Below are positions 45,011-56,649 of a stretch of 64,000 bases of DNA, piece by piece. The stretch spans positions 20,506,501 through 20,570,500 of the forward strand of contig CM057476.1 in assembly GCA_030035585.1 (NCBI GenBank), given 5' to 3'. The DNA is from Dugong dugon (taxonomy: Eukaryota; Chordata; Mammalia; Sirenia; Dugongidae). The position numbers were made by a program, and so were the translations under genes. The notes below the pieces were generated by a model. That model saw only the letters and a program-made list of their open reading frames with translations. It did no database searches and was not told the origin of the DNA. How positions within the stretch are numbered: position 1 is the stretch's first letter; the number at the start of each line of letters is the position of its first letter.

Positions 45011-46045
45011 GCGGCCTGGGGCATGGGCTTAGAGGCTGTGGGTCACCCGCCTGCTCTTGGACCAGTCCCACATCCCAGCTTCTCCAGGCGTGAAGTGGGT
45101 GCAAGATCGTGGGATGGCTATTCCCAGTAGCCAGCCAAGTTCTCTAGCTGGAGAACCTTGTGATGAGGAGAGGAGGTTGCCCGATATTGACGGGTGAAGT
45201 TCTGCACAATTGCAATCTCTTTGTCACAGGGATGGCCACCCACTCACCTTCCTGACTCCCGCTCCACAGCCTGAAGCTCCTGGGGGCAGTTACCCCCACT
45301 GTAAGAAGGGAGAAAGGAGGCTGGGAGAGGGGATTCCCAGGGAACCATCTCCTTGTCCTGGGCCTCACCTCCTTCCCACTAATGCCATTTGGGGCCCTTC
45401 TGAGGCAGGTGGGAGGGACAATACCAGACAACCCCTTCCAAGGAGCTCATCAAACCCTGACTCTTGCTGGGGACTCGGCCAGGCCACCTGGAAACAGGTG
45501 TCAAGGCTGCAAGCAGGAGCTCAGGACAGCTATGGCCAAGAGAGGAGGCGTAACTTACCCAAGGTCACACCGGAAGCCTATGACAGAGCTGGCCCTGCAG
45601 CCCAGGCTAGGGCAGGCCTAGTTCAGAGGGAGGGCTGGGGGATGCTCCCAGGGGCTGCCCTAGAGCCAGCAGTGATTGCTCTGGGAGAGGGGAGCCCTGT
45701 TCAGGTAATGAGGCTCAGGGAGGGAGAAGGACCCACAAAGAACACAGGGCTCTGTTCTGCCTCAAGCCCTCCCTGCCCAACACTAGCAAGCCATCCACTG
45801 CCCAAAGATGAGAGGCCTGTCCTTTTGCAACTCAGTGCCTTGAGGTCAGAGCCTACCTGCTACCAGGGACTGATCCACTTCTCACTCTCTCCCATCGGCA
45901 CTTGCTCTTCCTGAGGCTCCCGCTGGACAGTGTCCATGGTGTCTGTTTTCCCCATTTCCCCCGACCCATCCCCAGGAGTATAAACTGTATAAGGGCATGC
46001 CCAGGGCCTAGCAAAATGCCCACCAAAGAAGAAAAAAGAAAGAAA
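45011..46045. other. Upstream flank of SLC5A1, mostly unassigned
   Basis: An antisense MIR-like segment at about 45520-45610 (GGCGTAACTTACCCAAGGTC). Long open frames here lack any recognisable domain. Confidence 0.45.
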
Positions 46046-46052
46046 GAAAACA

Positions 46053-46247
46053 AAGTTACCATCCAGTCAATTTCAACTCATGGCGACCTCATGTGTTCAG
46101 AGTAGAACTGTGCTCCACAGGGTTTTCAATGGCTGATTTTTCAGAAGTATACCACCAGGCCTTTCTTCCAAGGTGCATCTTGGTGGACTCAAACTTCCAA
46201 CCTTTCGGTTAGCTGCCAAGTACATTAACTGTTTGGACCCCTCAGGG
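46053..46247 (-). mobile_element. AfroSINE (long type)
   Basis: Antisense copy: CCATCCAGTCAATTTCAACT, GGGTTTTCAATGGCTGATTT, GTTTGGACCCCTCAGGG. Confidence 0.9.
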
Positions 46248-46659
46248 AAATAATGCCCACAGGGAGCAGGAATTCCTTTTCTGGGGACTCTGGAAGCAGG
46301 GATCCCACTGTGGGTGCCTCTGGAGAAGAGCTCAGCCCTCAGTCACAGCTCCAGTCATTCCTGCATTCCACAAAGCCCAGGTGGAGTCCCTAACCTCAGG
46401 GAACTTCTGGTCTGGAGGTGATCCCACCCACAGGACAAGTGCAGGTCCAGGCCAGGCTGTGCCAAGTTCCAAAAGTACAAGGCACAGAAAGTGGAGTCTT
46501 TGGGAATGAGCAAATCCAAAAAGTGGGTGGGGAGGGCACTGGAAGTGTACAGGGCTTCAAAGGAGGGACCAAGGCTTCCTTTGATCTTTCTAGGACAGTA
46601 GAACATAGATGGGCAGAGAGGGAAAGGGGCAGTGGTCAGGGAGAAGCCAGAAAATGCAT

Positions 46660-47060
46660 TCATTCATTCATTCATTTATTCCTGCAACAAAAGAGCAGCT
46701 TCTCTGTGCCAGGTCATGTGTGCTAACCCTGAGGATACAGCAGTGAAAAAGCCCCACATGGCTCCTACTCAGTGGGGAAGACAGACCGCCAGCAAACATG
46801 AGACAAATATCTAGAAAATTACAATTGTGATACGTGCTTTGAAGGAGAAGTACTAATGCTCCAAGCATCTAGCAAAGAATTTGATCTGGAAATGAGGTAA
46901 GGTTGGGGGAGGCCAGAGGGGAAGGCTTGAGCAGGACCTGAAAGAGGAGGAGTGAGCCAAGTGAGTGGGGAGTGAGGGACATTCCCGAATGGGCAAGCAT
47001 GGGGCGAGGCATGCAATGAATAGAGAGGGGCCAGGTGGAGATAATAGAAAAAATAAATAA
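46660..47060 (+). mobile_element. L2 fragment with ATTC repeat
   Basis: Begins with CATTCATTCATTCATTCATT, then CCCTGAGGATACAGCAGTGA and AGCAGGACCTGAAAGAGGAG, the usual L2 order. Diverged and non-coding. Confidence 0.6.
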
Positions 47061-47398
47061 AAAGCACGTCATCAGCAAGTAACCCCCAAGGGCTGGTCAT
47101 CCCCAGGCTGCCTGAGGCCCTTTTGTGATTGCTCTTCCTCATTGGTTTCTTCTAAAAGGACACTTTAAACCCTAGTTTTCCTGAAAGGATGCTTCCAGAA
47201 CATGGTGTGAGGCACGGCCTGCCCCTACACAGCTGACCACAGCTGCTGGATCACTGCTCATTGATCAGGATCTTGTCGACCTCACCCTGAGAGCCACTCT
47301 CTCCTGCCCAAACTGGTGCCAACCATGTCACTAAAAGGAAGCTTGTTACCAGAACCCCAGAGAGGGAAGAAAGCCCCAACTATGGGAGAAGTCCACCA

Positions 47399-47735
47399 CC
47401 TGTCTCTCAGTTTGTCCCACTGTGGTGGCTTGCATGTTACTATGATGCTGGAAGATATACCATCAGTATTTCAAATACTAGCAAAGTCACTTATGGTGGA
47501 CAGGTTTCAGTAGAGCTTCCAGACTAAGGCATACTAGGAAGAAAGGCCTGGCAATCTGCTTCCAAAATTATAGCCAACGAAAGACCTATGGATCACAACA
47601 GATTATTGTCCAATGGACTCAAACATGCCAACGATCATGGGAATGGTGCAAGACCGAGCAACATTTCGTTCTGTTGTACACGGGGTCACCGTGAGTGGGA
47701 GCCAACTTGATGGTAACTAGCAACATCAATAATGG
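47399..47735 (+). mobile_element. RTE deletion derivative (5' end joined to 3' end)
   Basis: The RTE 5' sequence (CTCAGTTTGTCCCACTGTGG, GATGCTGGAAGATATACCAT) runs directly into the 3' end (AATGGACTCAAACATGCCAA, TTCGTTCTGTTGTACACGGG, TAACTAGCAACATC), with the whole coding region missing. Confidence 0.8.
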
Positions 47736-47739
47736 GGGA

Positions 47740-48285
47740 AGATGAAGCTGATGAGGAAAGACAGGCCTGAAAACAGAAAGCAGACCCCACCTAAGGCCAC
47801 ATGAGTTCACAATCGGTGGTCAGAGTAAGACTCTGAGTTTAAAAGGCCAGGTGTCCACAGAGTCACAGCCAAAAATGTTGGTAGAAGATCAAATATTCAG
47901 TGACTCTGAAGCTGCTAAGCCTATGTCTGTAGATGGTGGGGACAAGGGAAAGAGTAGGGAACTAGTAATTTGGAGGGTACTAACTCCTGGCAAATAACTG
48001 GACATGAGCCATTGTCCTCTTTTCTGCCTCCTTCAACACCATTCATCTGCAGAGGTCCCACAGGAGTCCCATCTTCTTCTGCCAGCCTGGGGGCCCCCAC
48101 CCAGCAGACCTGAAGCTAGGAAAGCCCTAAAATGTGCTGTGTCCACTTCTCACTGGCTAGACTGCTTCTTGGCAAGAGACCCCGTGGTGGAATGGCCAGC
48201 TCTGGAGCTCTGGCCATGCAGTGAAATTAACAGCCTATGTTGGGAGGCTGTGAGCTTTGGGGAAGTGGAAGCTGGGGAGGGGGCC
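47740..48285. other. Intergenic, no recognised element
   Basis: No repeat, exon or RNA gene recognised. Confidence 0.35.
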
Positions 48286-48290
48286 CATAT

Positions 48291-48450
48291 ACTAGTCTGA
48301 ATCTCAGTTCAGCCACCAACCAGTAGCAGACCATGGACAGCTCACTTAACATCCATGACCCTCCCTTTGAACACCTGTAAAATGTCATAGAAACAATGAC
48401 CGACTCACATTCGTACCAGGGGCACCTGAGATGATTTGTGTGAAGGGGCT
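48291..48450 (+). mobile_element. MIR
   Basis: TCAGTTCAGCCACCAACCAG, GGACAGCTCACTTAACATCC and ACACCTGTAAAATGTCATAG match sense MIR. Confidence 0.65.
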
Positions 48451-48714
48451 CACTGATAGAAAGACATCCCCAAAGGTGAGGGGCTGAGATGGCTGTTACA
48501 ATTGTTTCTCCTTTTCCTTTTCTTTGTTGGCTCAGGGCAAAGAGCTCCTGATGCTCCCTCTAAAACCAAAATCAGCAGGAGGATGACCCCTGATGTGTTC
48601 CATCCAAGGATCTGAGCTCTGGCTCAGCCCTGATGCTCTGGATGACCTTGGGCTTTCTCTGAGAATCACCTTGATATGGGGATCTGACGTGATATAACAG
48701 GGGCTTGCTGACTG

Positions 48715-50283
48715 CCTTCAATACAAAGAGTCACTGTACCAAAAAGAATTGGTCCATGTTCAACCATTTCAGGAGGCAGCATATGATCAAGAGCCAATGG
48801 TATTGAAAGAAGAAGTCTAAGCTGCACTGAAGACATTGTTGAAAAACAAGGTTCTAGAAATTGATAGTGTATCAACTGAGATATTTCAACAAATGGATAC
48901 AGTGCTAGAAGTTCTCACTCATCTATGCCAAGAAATTTGAAAGACAGCTACCTGGCCAACCAAATGGAAGAGATCCATATTTGTGCCCATTCCAAAGAAA
49001 GGTGATCCAACAGAATGTGGAAATTATTGAACAATATCATTAATATTACATGCAAGTAAAATTTTGCTTAAGATCATTCAAAAGCAGTTGCAGTAGTACA
49101 TCGACAAGCAACTGCTAGAAATTCAAGCTGGATTCAGAAGAGGACGTGGAATGAGGGATATCATTGCTGATGTCAGGTGAATCTTGGCTGAAAGCAGAAA
49201 ACACCAGAAAGATGCTTACCTGTGTTTTATTGACTATGCAAAGGCATCCAACTGTGTGGATCTTAACAGATTATGAATAACATTGAGAAGAAGGAGTATT
49301 CCAGGACACTTAATTGTGCTCATGCAGAACCTGTATATAGATCTAGAGGCAGTCGTTCAAACAGAACAAGGGGATACTGCATGGTTTAAAGTTAGGAAAG
49401 ATGTGCGTCAGGGTTGTATCCTTAATCTGTATGCTGAGCAAATAATCTGAGAAGATGGACTATATGAAGAAGAAGAATGCAGCATCAGGATTGGAAGACT
49501 CATTACAACCTGCGATATGCAGATGACACAACCTTGCTCGCTGAAAGGGAAGAGGACTTGAAGGGCTTACTGATGAAGATCAAAGACTACAGCCTTCAGT
49601 ATGGATCACACCTCAACATAAAGAAAACCAAATCCTCACAATTAGACCAATAAACAGCATCATGATCAATGAAGAAAGTACTGAAGTTGCCAAAGATTTC
49701 ATTTTACTTGGATCCACAATCAACACCCATGGAAGCAGCAGGCAAGAAATCAAATGACATATTGCATTGGGCAAATCTGCTGCAAAACACCTCTTTAAAG
49801 TATTGAAAAGCAAAGATGTCACTTTGAGGACTAAGCCATGATATTTTCAATTGCCTCGTATGCATGCGAAAGCTGGACAACGAATAAGGAAGACCAAAGA
49901 AGAACTGATGCCTCTGAATTATGGTGTTGGCAAAAAATATTGGATATACCATGGACTGCCAGAACAAACAAATCAGTCTTGGAAGAAGTACAGCTAGTGT
50001 GCTCCTTGGAAGCAAAGATGGCTGGACTTCATCTCACATACTTTGGGCATGGTATCAGGAGGGACCAGTCCCTGTAGAAGGACATCATGCTTGGTCAAGT
50101 AGAGGGTCAGAGAAAAAGAGGAAGACCCCTGACAAGATGGATTGACACAGTGGCTGCAACAGTGGGCTCAAACATCGCAACGATTGTGAGGATGGCACAG
50201 GACCAAGCAGTGTTTTGTTCTGTTGTACATAGGATTGCTATGAGTCCGAACTAACTTGTCGGCACCTAACAACATCAGTAAAA
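48715..50283 (+). mobile_element. RTE-type LINE: reverse transcriptase to 3' end, 5'-truncated
   Basis: About 1.57 kb. RT motifs can be read in changing frames: AGFRRGRGMRDI near 49128, YLCFIDYAKASNC near 49220 (motif A, normally FIDYAKAFDC), and LRYADDTTLLAE near 49510 with the catalytic YADD box intact. The C-terminal region includes ASYACESWTTNKEDQRRTDA (49855-49915). The tail ends CACCTAACAACATCAG. Stops and frameshifts throughout mean no function. The missing 5' part suggests incomplete reverse transcription. Confidence 0.9.
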
Positions 50284-50284
50284 T

Positions 50285-50714
50285 GTCGATGTTGTTAGTT
50301 AGTTGCCATTGTGTTGGCTCTCACTCACGGCAATTGTATGTATAACAGAATGAAGTGTTGCCTGATCCTGCAGCATCTTCACGAACTTTGATATGTTTGA
50401 GCCTACTGTTGTGACGATTATGTCTGTTTGGCTATTGAGGGTTCCCTCATTTTCATTGGCCCTCTGCTTTACTAAACATGATAACCTTTCTTAGTGATTG
50501 GTGTTTCCTGATGACGTGGCCAAAGTAAGCAAGTCTCTCCATGCTGTTAGTTTGTCATTCTGTGGTGGCTTGTGTGTTGCTGTGATGCTGGAAGCTATGC
50601 CAACAGGGTCACCCGTGGTGGACATGTTTCAGAGGAGCTTCCAGACTTAGACTAGGAGGAAAGGCCTGGAGGTCTACTTCTGAAAATTAGCCAACAAAAA
50701 CCCTCTGGATCAAT
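50285..50714 (-). mobile_element. RTE copy with inverted 5' part
   Basis: 50285-50540 is the RTE 3' end in antisense (GATGTTGTTAGTTAGTTGCC to GTGGCCAAAGTAAGCAAGTC). 50541-50714 is the RTE 5' end in sense (TGTGGTGGCTTGTGTGTTGC). Opposite orientation of the two parts fits twin priming. It stands tail to tail with the preceding RTE. Confidence 0.75.
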
Positions 50715-50769
50715 AGAATACTCCCTCTCTTCTAATGGCCGGTCCTGATAATTCTACATTGAGAAACAT

Positions 50770-51245
50770 ATTCAATCATTCATTCATTCATTCATTCAGT
50801 ATATCTAGTCACACCAGGCACTGGGGTTACAAACTTGAATAAAACATGATCTCGGCCTCCAGGCCCTCATAGTCAATCAAGGAAAGTTTACACATAATAT
50901 GCGCATGCCGTTTCTCCACCAAGGATGCATTTCCCCTTACTCTTCACCCAGATAGCCCACACACATCCTTTAGTCTCAGCTTAAATTTCTTTCAAGGGCT
51001 TCCTGCACCCAACCCCCAGCCTAAACTGTCCCTCAGAGAGCCCTCTTCTCCTCCTTCCTAGCACGTGTCTCAATTTTCTATTTATATTTATTTGTATAAC
51101 TATACATTTCACATCTGTCTTCCCCACTGGACTACAAGCTTCACGAGGGTAGTGACAATGTCTCTCGGCCATCACTGTCCTAAGACTGTGGCTAGCATAT
51201 AGTAGATACTCAATAAACATTAGCTGGGTGAATAAATGAATTAAA
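50770..51245 (+). mobile_element. L2 remnants
   Basis: A CATTCATTCATTCATTCATT start with L2-like text to 50880, then a sense L2 3' end at 50895-51245 (TTCCCCACTGGACTACAAGC, AGTAGATACTCAATAAACAT). Confidence 0.65.
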
Positions 51246-51249
51246 ATAA

Positions 51250-52175
51250 TGAGGAGAAACAATTATAATGTGATACATGCTCTGATGGCAAGGCAAGGTA
51301 AGGAAGAACTTGCCTAACTTTGTCTAGCTAAGGGAGGTAGAGAGAAGGACAAAAGAAATAATATTAAAAGGGGATATTTAAGGGACAAGTAGGAATTCCT
51401 GAAGCAACACAGTTGGGGAAAGACAGTCCAGCAAAGGGAACCATGCTTGGACAAGTATGGTGGTATGAGAGAACACAGTATGCATATTTAGATAATGGGG
51501 AGTGCTTGTGGTCTGCATGGATGGGCAAAACAGCAGGAGATAAGGCCAGAGATGTGGGCTGGAATTGGACCACAGGGAACCTTATACATCATGCTAAGCA
51601 TGCTAGAATTCATTCCATAGAACACTGAGGGCCAGTAAGGCATTGGTCCCTAGCCTTAGATTCACAGACCCCCACAGAGGTGGATTTCAGGCACCTCCCT
51701 AAAATTGTACACAAAACTGTGGTCAGATTTGTATTTTCCTGGAGAGAGGGCTCGTGGCTTTTATCAAATTCTCAGAAAGGCCAGTGACCACCCCAACCTC
51801 AAAAAAAAAAAAAAAAAAAAATGTTAAGAACAACTTCACAGAAAGCATAGTGGTGAGATATCTCAAACTTCACCACCAGACAGCTTCGGGGAGGGTGGAC
51901 TACCAAAGGCCAAGACTGCAGGCCAAGGGCAGAGAGGAGGCTATTGCATAATCTGGTGTGCCATGATGAGGGATGCCTTAAACTTTGTCAGTGGCTATGG
52001 TGGTAGAGAGGAAGGGAAGTATTTCCAGAAATGAAAGGATAGGACTCGGTGATTTCCAAGATGGGAGTTTTTTAAAGGGAGAAGCATTAAGGATGACCCC
52101 CAAATTCTAGCTCAGCTGGCAACCAAGTGCGTTCACCTGGCTTGGGAATGCCGGGGGATAAGTAAGATTGGGATG
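51250..52175. other. Intergenic, mostly unassigned
   Basis: L2-like phrases (GGGAACCTTATACATCATGC) appear near 51576. A poly-A run lies at 51801-51820. Nothing coding recognised. Confidence 0.4.
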
Positions 52176-52180
52176 ACAAT

Positions 52181-52660
52181 TGTCTTAGTCATCTAGTAGT
52201 GCTATAACAGAAATACCACAAGTGGATGGTTTTAATGAAGAGAAGTTTATTTCCTCACAGTCAAAGTAGGCTAAAAGTCCAATTTCAGGGTGTCAGCTCC
52301 AGGGGAAGGCTTTTCCTCTCTGTCAGCCTGCTCTTCGGTGTTTCCCCAGACTAGGAGCTTCTCTGAGCAGGGACCCCAGTCCAAAGGACGCGCTCTGCTC
52401 CCGGCACTGCTTTCTTGATAGTATAAGGTCCCCCGTCTCACTGCTCACTTCTGTCTTTTATATCTCAAGAGATTGCCTCAGGACACAATCCAGTCTTGTA
52501 GATCAGGTCCTGCCTTACTAACACAACTGCCACCCATCCTCCCTCACTAACATCATAGAGGCAGGTTTATGACATACAGGAAAATCACACAGTACCAGGA
52601 ATCATGGCCTAGCCAAATTGGTACACACATTTTTTGGGGGACATAATTCAAACCATGACA
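52181..52660 (-). mobile_element. MaLR-like solo LTR, complete
   Basis: Antisense relative to the copy at 26672: TGTCTTAGTCATCTAGTAGT at the left end and ATTCAAACCATGACA at the right, 480 bp. The flanks ACAAT (52176-52180) and ACGAT (52661-52665) look like a 5-bp duplication with one change. Confidence 0.8.
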
Positions 52661-52866
52661 ACGATGGGTAAAGTTAGAGCCATGTTGATCTTTAGACCCC
52701 TGGGCAATACACTGGCAGAAGTCTAGTGGGTTGTCAGAAACACTGGTGTGCACAACACAAGCACCAGCGCTTTGGAGGGTACAAGTCCAAAGATGGAGAC
52801 CCTCAGTGAGCTTTCAGAGGCAGGATGGTAAGTAGAAAGAGATTTTCTCATTTAGTTCTCTTAAAT

Positions 52867-52914
52867 TCCCCCTCACATACACACATACATGCATGCATGC
52901 ACACACACACACAA
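52867..52914 (+). repeat. CA/CATG microsatellite
   Basis: ACATACACACATACATGCAT followed by GCATGCACACACACACACA. Confidence 0.9.
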
Positions 52915-52959
52915 CCCACTCCTCTCCCAAACTTCTCCTCTCAGTAAAGGGGCCTATCA

Positions 52960-53765
52960 CACATTCATTTGCTCAAGCCACAACCCCCTCTTGACATCAT
53001 CTCCCCCCTATATCTAATCTTTCAGCAAGTCCCGTTGGTTCTACCACCAAAATAATTCCAACTCCATCCGTAGCTCTCCATCTGCACTGCTGTCACCCTA
53101 GGCCAGCCACCACCATCTGCCTGAATGATTGCACCAGCCTTCTGGTCTTCTTCCTCTCTCATTCATGTTCCCCATTCACCATACAGCAGTAAGGGGATCT
53201 TTTAAAAGGTGAATCAGGTCACATACACCCTTGCTCAAAACGCTTCCATTATTTCCTATCCTGCTTAGCATAAAATATAAAGCCCATGTCCTGGTCTTCA
53301 TGATCTGGCCCCTGCCAGTTTCTCCATCTCACATCATTGTTAACCAGGCTCCAGCCACACTTGCCTCCTTTCTGTTCTTCTAGCATGCCAGGCTCTTTTC
53401 TTCTTTGGGACCTATGCATTTTGTTGTTCTCCCTGATGCTCCCCGCACCTCTTCACATGACTGAATCAGCTTCTTATCTTCCAGGTCTCTGTTCAAACGT
53501 CACCTTCTCTGAGATGCCTTTCCTGGCAATTCTAACTAAAACAGCCCCATTCCCACTCCAATTCATGTCTTTTGTAGTATTCATAACCAAATATAAATAA
53601 TTCATTTGTTCCTTTGCTTATTCGTTTATTGTCTGACTTCCCCGCTAGAAGGCAAGCTCTGTGAGTATGGGGACTTTGTCTCTTTTATTCACTGTTCTAT
53701 CTCCAGTGCCTATCACATGTGATCTGGAACATATAGAAGACCAGTAAATATGTATTGATAAATCA
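52960..53765 (+). mobile_element. L2 3' region, long
   Basis: A long L2 stretch: TTTTAAAAGGTGAATCAGGT, TGCTCAAAACGCTTCCATTA, TTCATGATCTGGCCCCTGCC, CTGTTCAAACGTCACCTTCT, GAAGGCAAGCTCTGTGAGTA, then the GTAAATATGTATTGATA end. Confidence 0.75.
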
Positions 53766-53827
53766 CATAAATCTTATTGTAGGTATTTTTTAATCCTTTT
53801 TGAAACAAGAAGGAGCCACAGGCCAGG

Positions 53828-54304
53828 TGGGTGGGTGGATGGATGGGATGGATGAATGGATGGATGGATTGATTTATGAGTGGATGGATGGATTATGGAT
53901 GGACGGGTGGATGATAGGTGGATGAATGGATGGATTATAGGTGGATGAATGGATGGATGGATGGATGAGTGGATGCTATATGGATGGATGACGGATGGAT
54001 GATAGGTAGATGGATGGGTGGATGATAGGTAGATAGATGGGTGGATGATAGGTGGATGGGTGGATGATGGATGGGTTGGTGGATGGATGATGGATGGATG
54101 GATGATAGATAGATGGGTGGATGATAGATGGGTGGATGATAGGTAGATGGGTGGATGATAGATAGATGGGTGGATGATAGATAGATGGGTGGATGATAGG
54201 TAGATGGATAGGTGGATGTCGATGGGTGGATGATGGATGAGTGGGTGGATGGATGGATGGATGGATGGATGGATGGATGGATGGATGATAGGTGGATGGA
54301 CAGG
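53828..54304 (+). repeat. GGAT-based satellite, about 480 bp
   Basis: Tetranucleotide GGAT array with a higher-order unit built around GGTGGATGATAGGTAGATGG, repeated many times, and a pure (GGAT) run at 54249-54288. Open frames across it (Ser/His/Pro/Ile repeats) are by-products. Confidence 0.95.
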
Positions 54305-54875
54305 TAAATGAAAGAGCTCTGAACTGGAAATTCAGAGATCTGTTTCCTGTCCTGGCTGTGACACTCTGCACCTGTATATGACACAAGAAGCATCAGAGAT
54401 ACCGTGAGGTAAGAGTGATTCCATTGTAACCATGGCAGTAGTGTTGAGTTAAAGGGAATTGCAAAATACGTATAAAGATGAGTAACTCCTTGTTATTTTA
54501 TGACCACAGTTGGCATGCATCAGTCAAAGGATTATGTACTGTAACTTACGATATTGCTGACTAAGGAGAATGGGATTTCCCTGCAAAGGAAGGGAGTAAT
54601 GAAAGCTGAATAAAGACCACATACAGTATCACATACAAAACAACTAGAACATCAGTCGAATCAGCAAAAACAGGGTCAATTCAGGACGTTGAACTGCAGA
54701 GGATGCTGGCAGTGAATGGGTCCAAATGCCAAAGAAGGATGTATAAACAAACAGTGCAGAGAGGGCACATTTCGAGGAGCTGGAGATCTGCTCTGAACTA
54801 GCTCATAATATTTACTCACCCATCCATTGCAACCCCAATAAAAAAATGAACCAAAAATAGAAACAGTTAATATGA
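54305..54875. other. Intergenic, no recognised element
   Basis: No known repeat or exon recognised. Confidence 0.35.
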
Positions 54876-54879
54876 AAGG

Positions 54880-55560
54880 AATATAAATAGCACATAAACA
54901 TATTAAAAGAAATCCAATCTCTAATCAGATTAATGCAAATCAAAACTACAGTAAGATACTATTTTTTACCTACCAGACTGGAAATGGTCATTTAAAAAAT
55001 CGATAACATCTTGTGTTGTGAGGAGAAACAATATACTCTCACACATTGCTGATGGGAGTATAAGTTGGTTATCACCTCTACAGAATAATTTGAAAATGTC
55101 CATCAAAATTTTACACGCACATACTCTTTGACCCAACAATTTTACTTCTAAGAATTTATGCTATAGATAGGCTCACATACAGGCAAAACAACCTACATTC
55201 AAAGTTATTTATTGCAGCACTGTTTGTAATGGGAAAATATTGGAAATAACCTACATGCCCATCCATAAAGGACTGTTTGAATATATTACAGTACATCCAC
55301 TTAATAATACTATGCAACCATAAACAAACAAAAAGAATAAGAAAATTCTTGTGTATCAATATAGATTGATCTCTGAGATATTTTGTTTGGTTAAAAAAGC
55401 AAAGTATGCAGAACAGTGTATAGTATGCAAATGGTGTAAAATAGTAGGAGATGGGGGAAGAATATAGGTACATATTTGTTTATCGCTACATAAATCTCTA
55501 GACAAGAAACTGTTAAAATGATTGCCTCCAGGAAGAAAATCTGTATGGCCAAGAGGCTTT
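54880..55560 (+). mobile_element. Old L1 ORF2 end and 3' region
   Basis: ATTAATGCAAATCAAAACTA, TTGCTGATGGGAGTATAAGT, TACTCTTTGACCCAACAATT, TTATTGCAGCACTGTTTGTA and ACAGTACATCCACTTAATAA follow the L1 ORF2 order. Diverged, no open frame. Confidence 0.75.
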
Positions 55561-55690
55561 CTCTATATACCCTATGTACCTTATGAACCGTGTGAATGTA
55601 TTATCTACTAGATCTACTAGATCAATAGACAGGAGGAGGAAGGGAGGGAGGAGTGAAGGGAAGAAGAGAGGGAAGATGAACATTACCCCC

Positions 55691-55894
55691 ACCAGTTGCC
55701 ATTGAGTCCATTCTGACTCATGGCGACCCCCTGTATGTCAGAGTAGAAACTGTGCCCCACAGAGTTTTCAATGGCTGATTTTTGGCAAATAGATCACCAG
55801 GTCTTTCTTCCGAAGCATCTTTGAGTGGACTCAAATCTCTAACCTTTTGGTTAGCAGCTGATCCCATTAACTGTTTACACCACTCAGGGACTCT
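55691..55894 (-). mobile_element. AfroSINE (long type)
   Basis: Antisense copy: TTGCCATTGAGTCCATTCTG, GAGTTTTCAATGGCTGATTT, TTACACCACTCAGGGACTC. Confidence 0.9.
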
Positions 55895-55939
55895 GAACAC
55901 TACTCCAGGATCACTGAACATTCAAGTGGTAAGGGACCA

Positions 55940-56128
55940 CAGAAGGTCCCTCGACTACTAACCAAAAGGTTGGCAGTTTGAACCTACCCAGCAGGACCAC
56001 AGAAGAAAGTCCTGGTGATATGCTTCCATAAGGATTACAGTCAAGAAAACACTATGGAGCAATTCTACTCTGTAACACATGGGGTCACCATGAGTTGGAA
56101 TCAACTTGACAGCAACGTGTTTGGTTTT
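55940..56128 (+). mobile_element. AfroSINE, head diverged
   Basis: GACTACTAACCAAAAGGTTG, GGCAGTTTGAACCTACCCAG, tail GAGTTGGAATCAACTTGACA then TTTGGTTTTGG. Confidence 0.87.
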
Positions 56129-56213
56129 GGAAGGAACCACAGAGAACTTCTAACCCAACTCCATAATAGATTCACCAACTCAACAAATATATCTTGAGTG
56201 CCCCATATATGCC

Positions 56214-56646
56214 TGGTATTTTCAATCACCTCATACGCATGTGAAAACTAGACAGTGAATAAGGAAGACTGAAGAAGAATAGATACCTTTGAATTATGGT
56301 GTTGGCAAAGAGTATTGAATATACCATGGACTGACAGAAGAAGGAACAAATCTGTCTTGGAGGAAGTACAGCCAGAATGCTCCTTAGAAGTGAGGATGGC
56401 AAGACTTCATCTCACATACTTTGGACATGTTATCAGGAGGGACCAGTCCCTGGAGAAGGACATCATGCTTGGTAAAGTAAAGGGTCAGCAAAAAAGAGGA
56501 AGATGGATTCACACAGTGGCTGCAACAATGGGCTCAAACAGCAACAACTGTGAGGATGGCACAGGACTGGGCAGTGTTTTATTCTGTTATACATAAGGTT
56601 ACTGTCAGTTTGAGCTGACTCCACAGTGCCTAACAATAACAACAAT
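56214..56646 (+). mobile_element. RTE-type LINE 3' end
   Basis: TTTTCAATCACCTCATACGC, GTCTTGGAGGAAGTACAGCC, TTATCAGGAGGGACCAGTCC, tail GTGCCTAACAATAACAACAA. Reading frame kept over about 90 codons (56315-56596), with an in-frame stop at the end. Confidence 0.88.
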
Positions 56647-56649
56647 TAT

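Noticed and set aside
44426-45130. 234-codon plus-strand open frame over exon 1 and the promoter
   Set aside because: It lies opposite SLC5A1 exon 1 in a GC-rich region where stops are rare, and the peptide has no recognisable domain.
45210-45914. 234-codon plus-strand open frame upstream of SLC5A1
   Set aside because: No domain, no splice signals, and part of it is MIR sequence.
53935-54393. 152-codon Ser/His/Pro/Ile-rich minus-strand frame
   Set aside because: A direct by-product of the GGAT tandem repeat.
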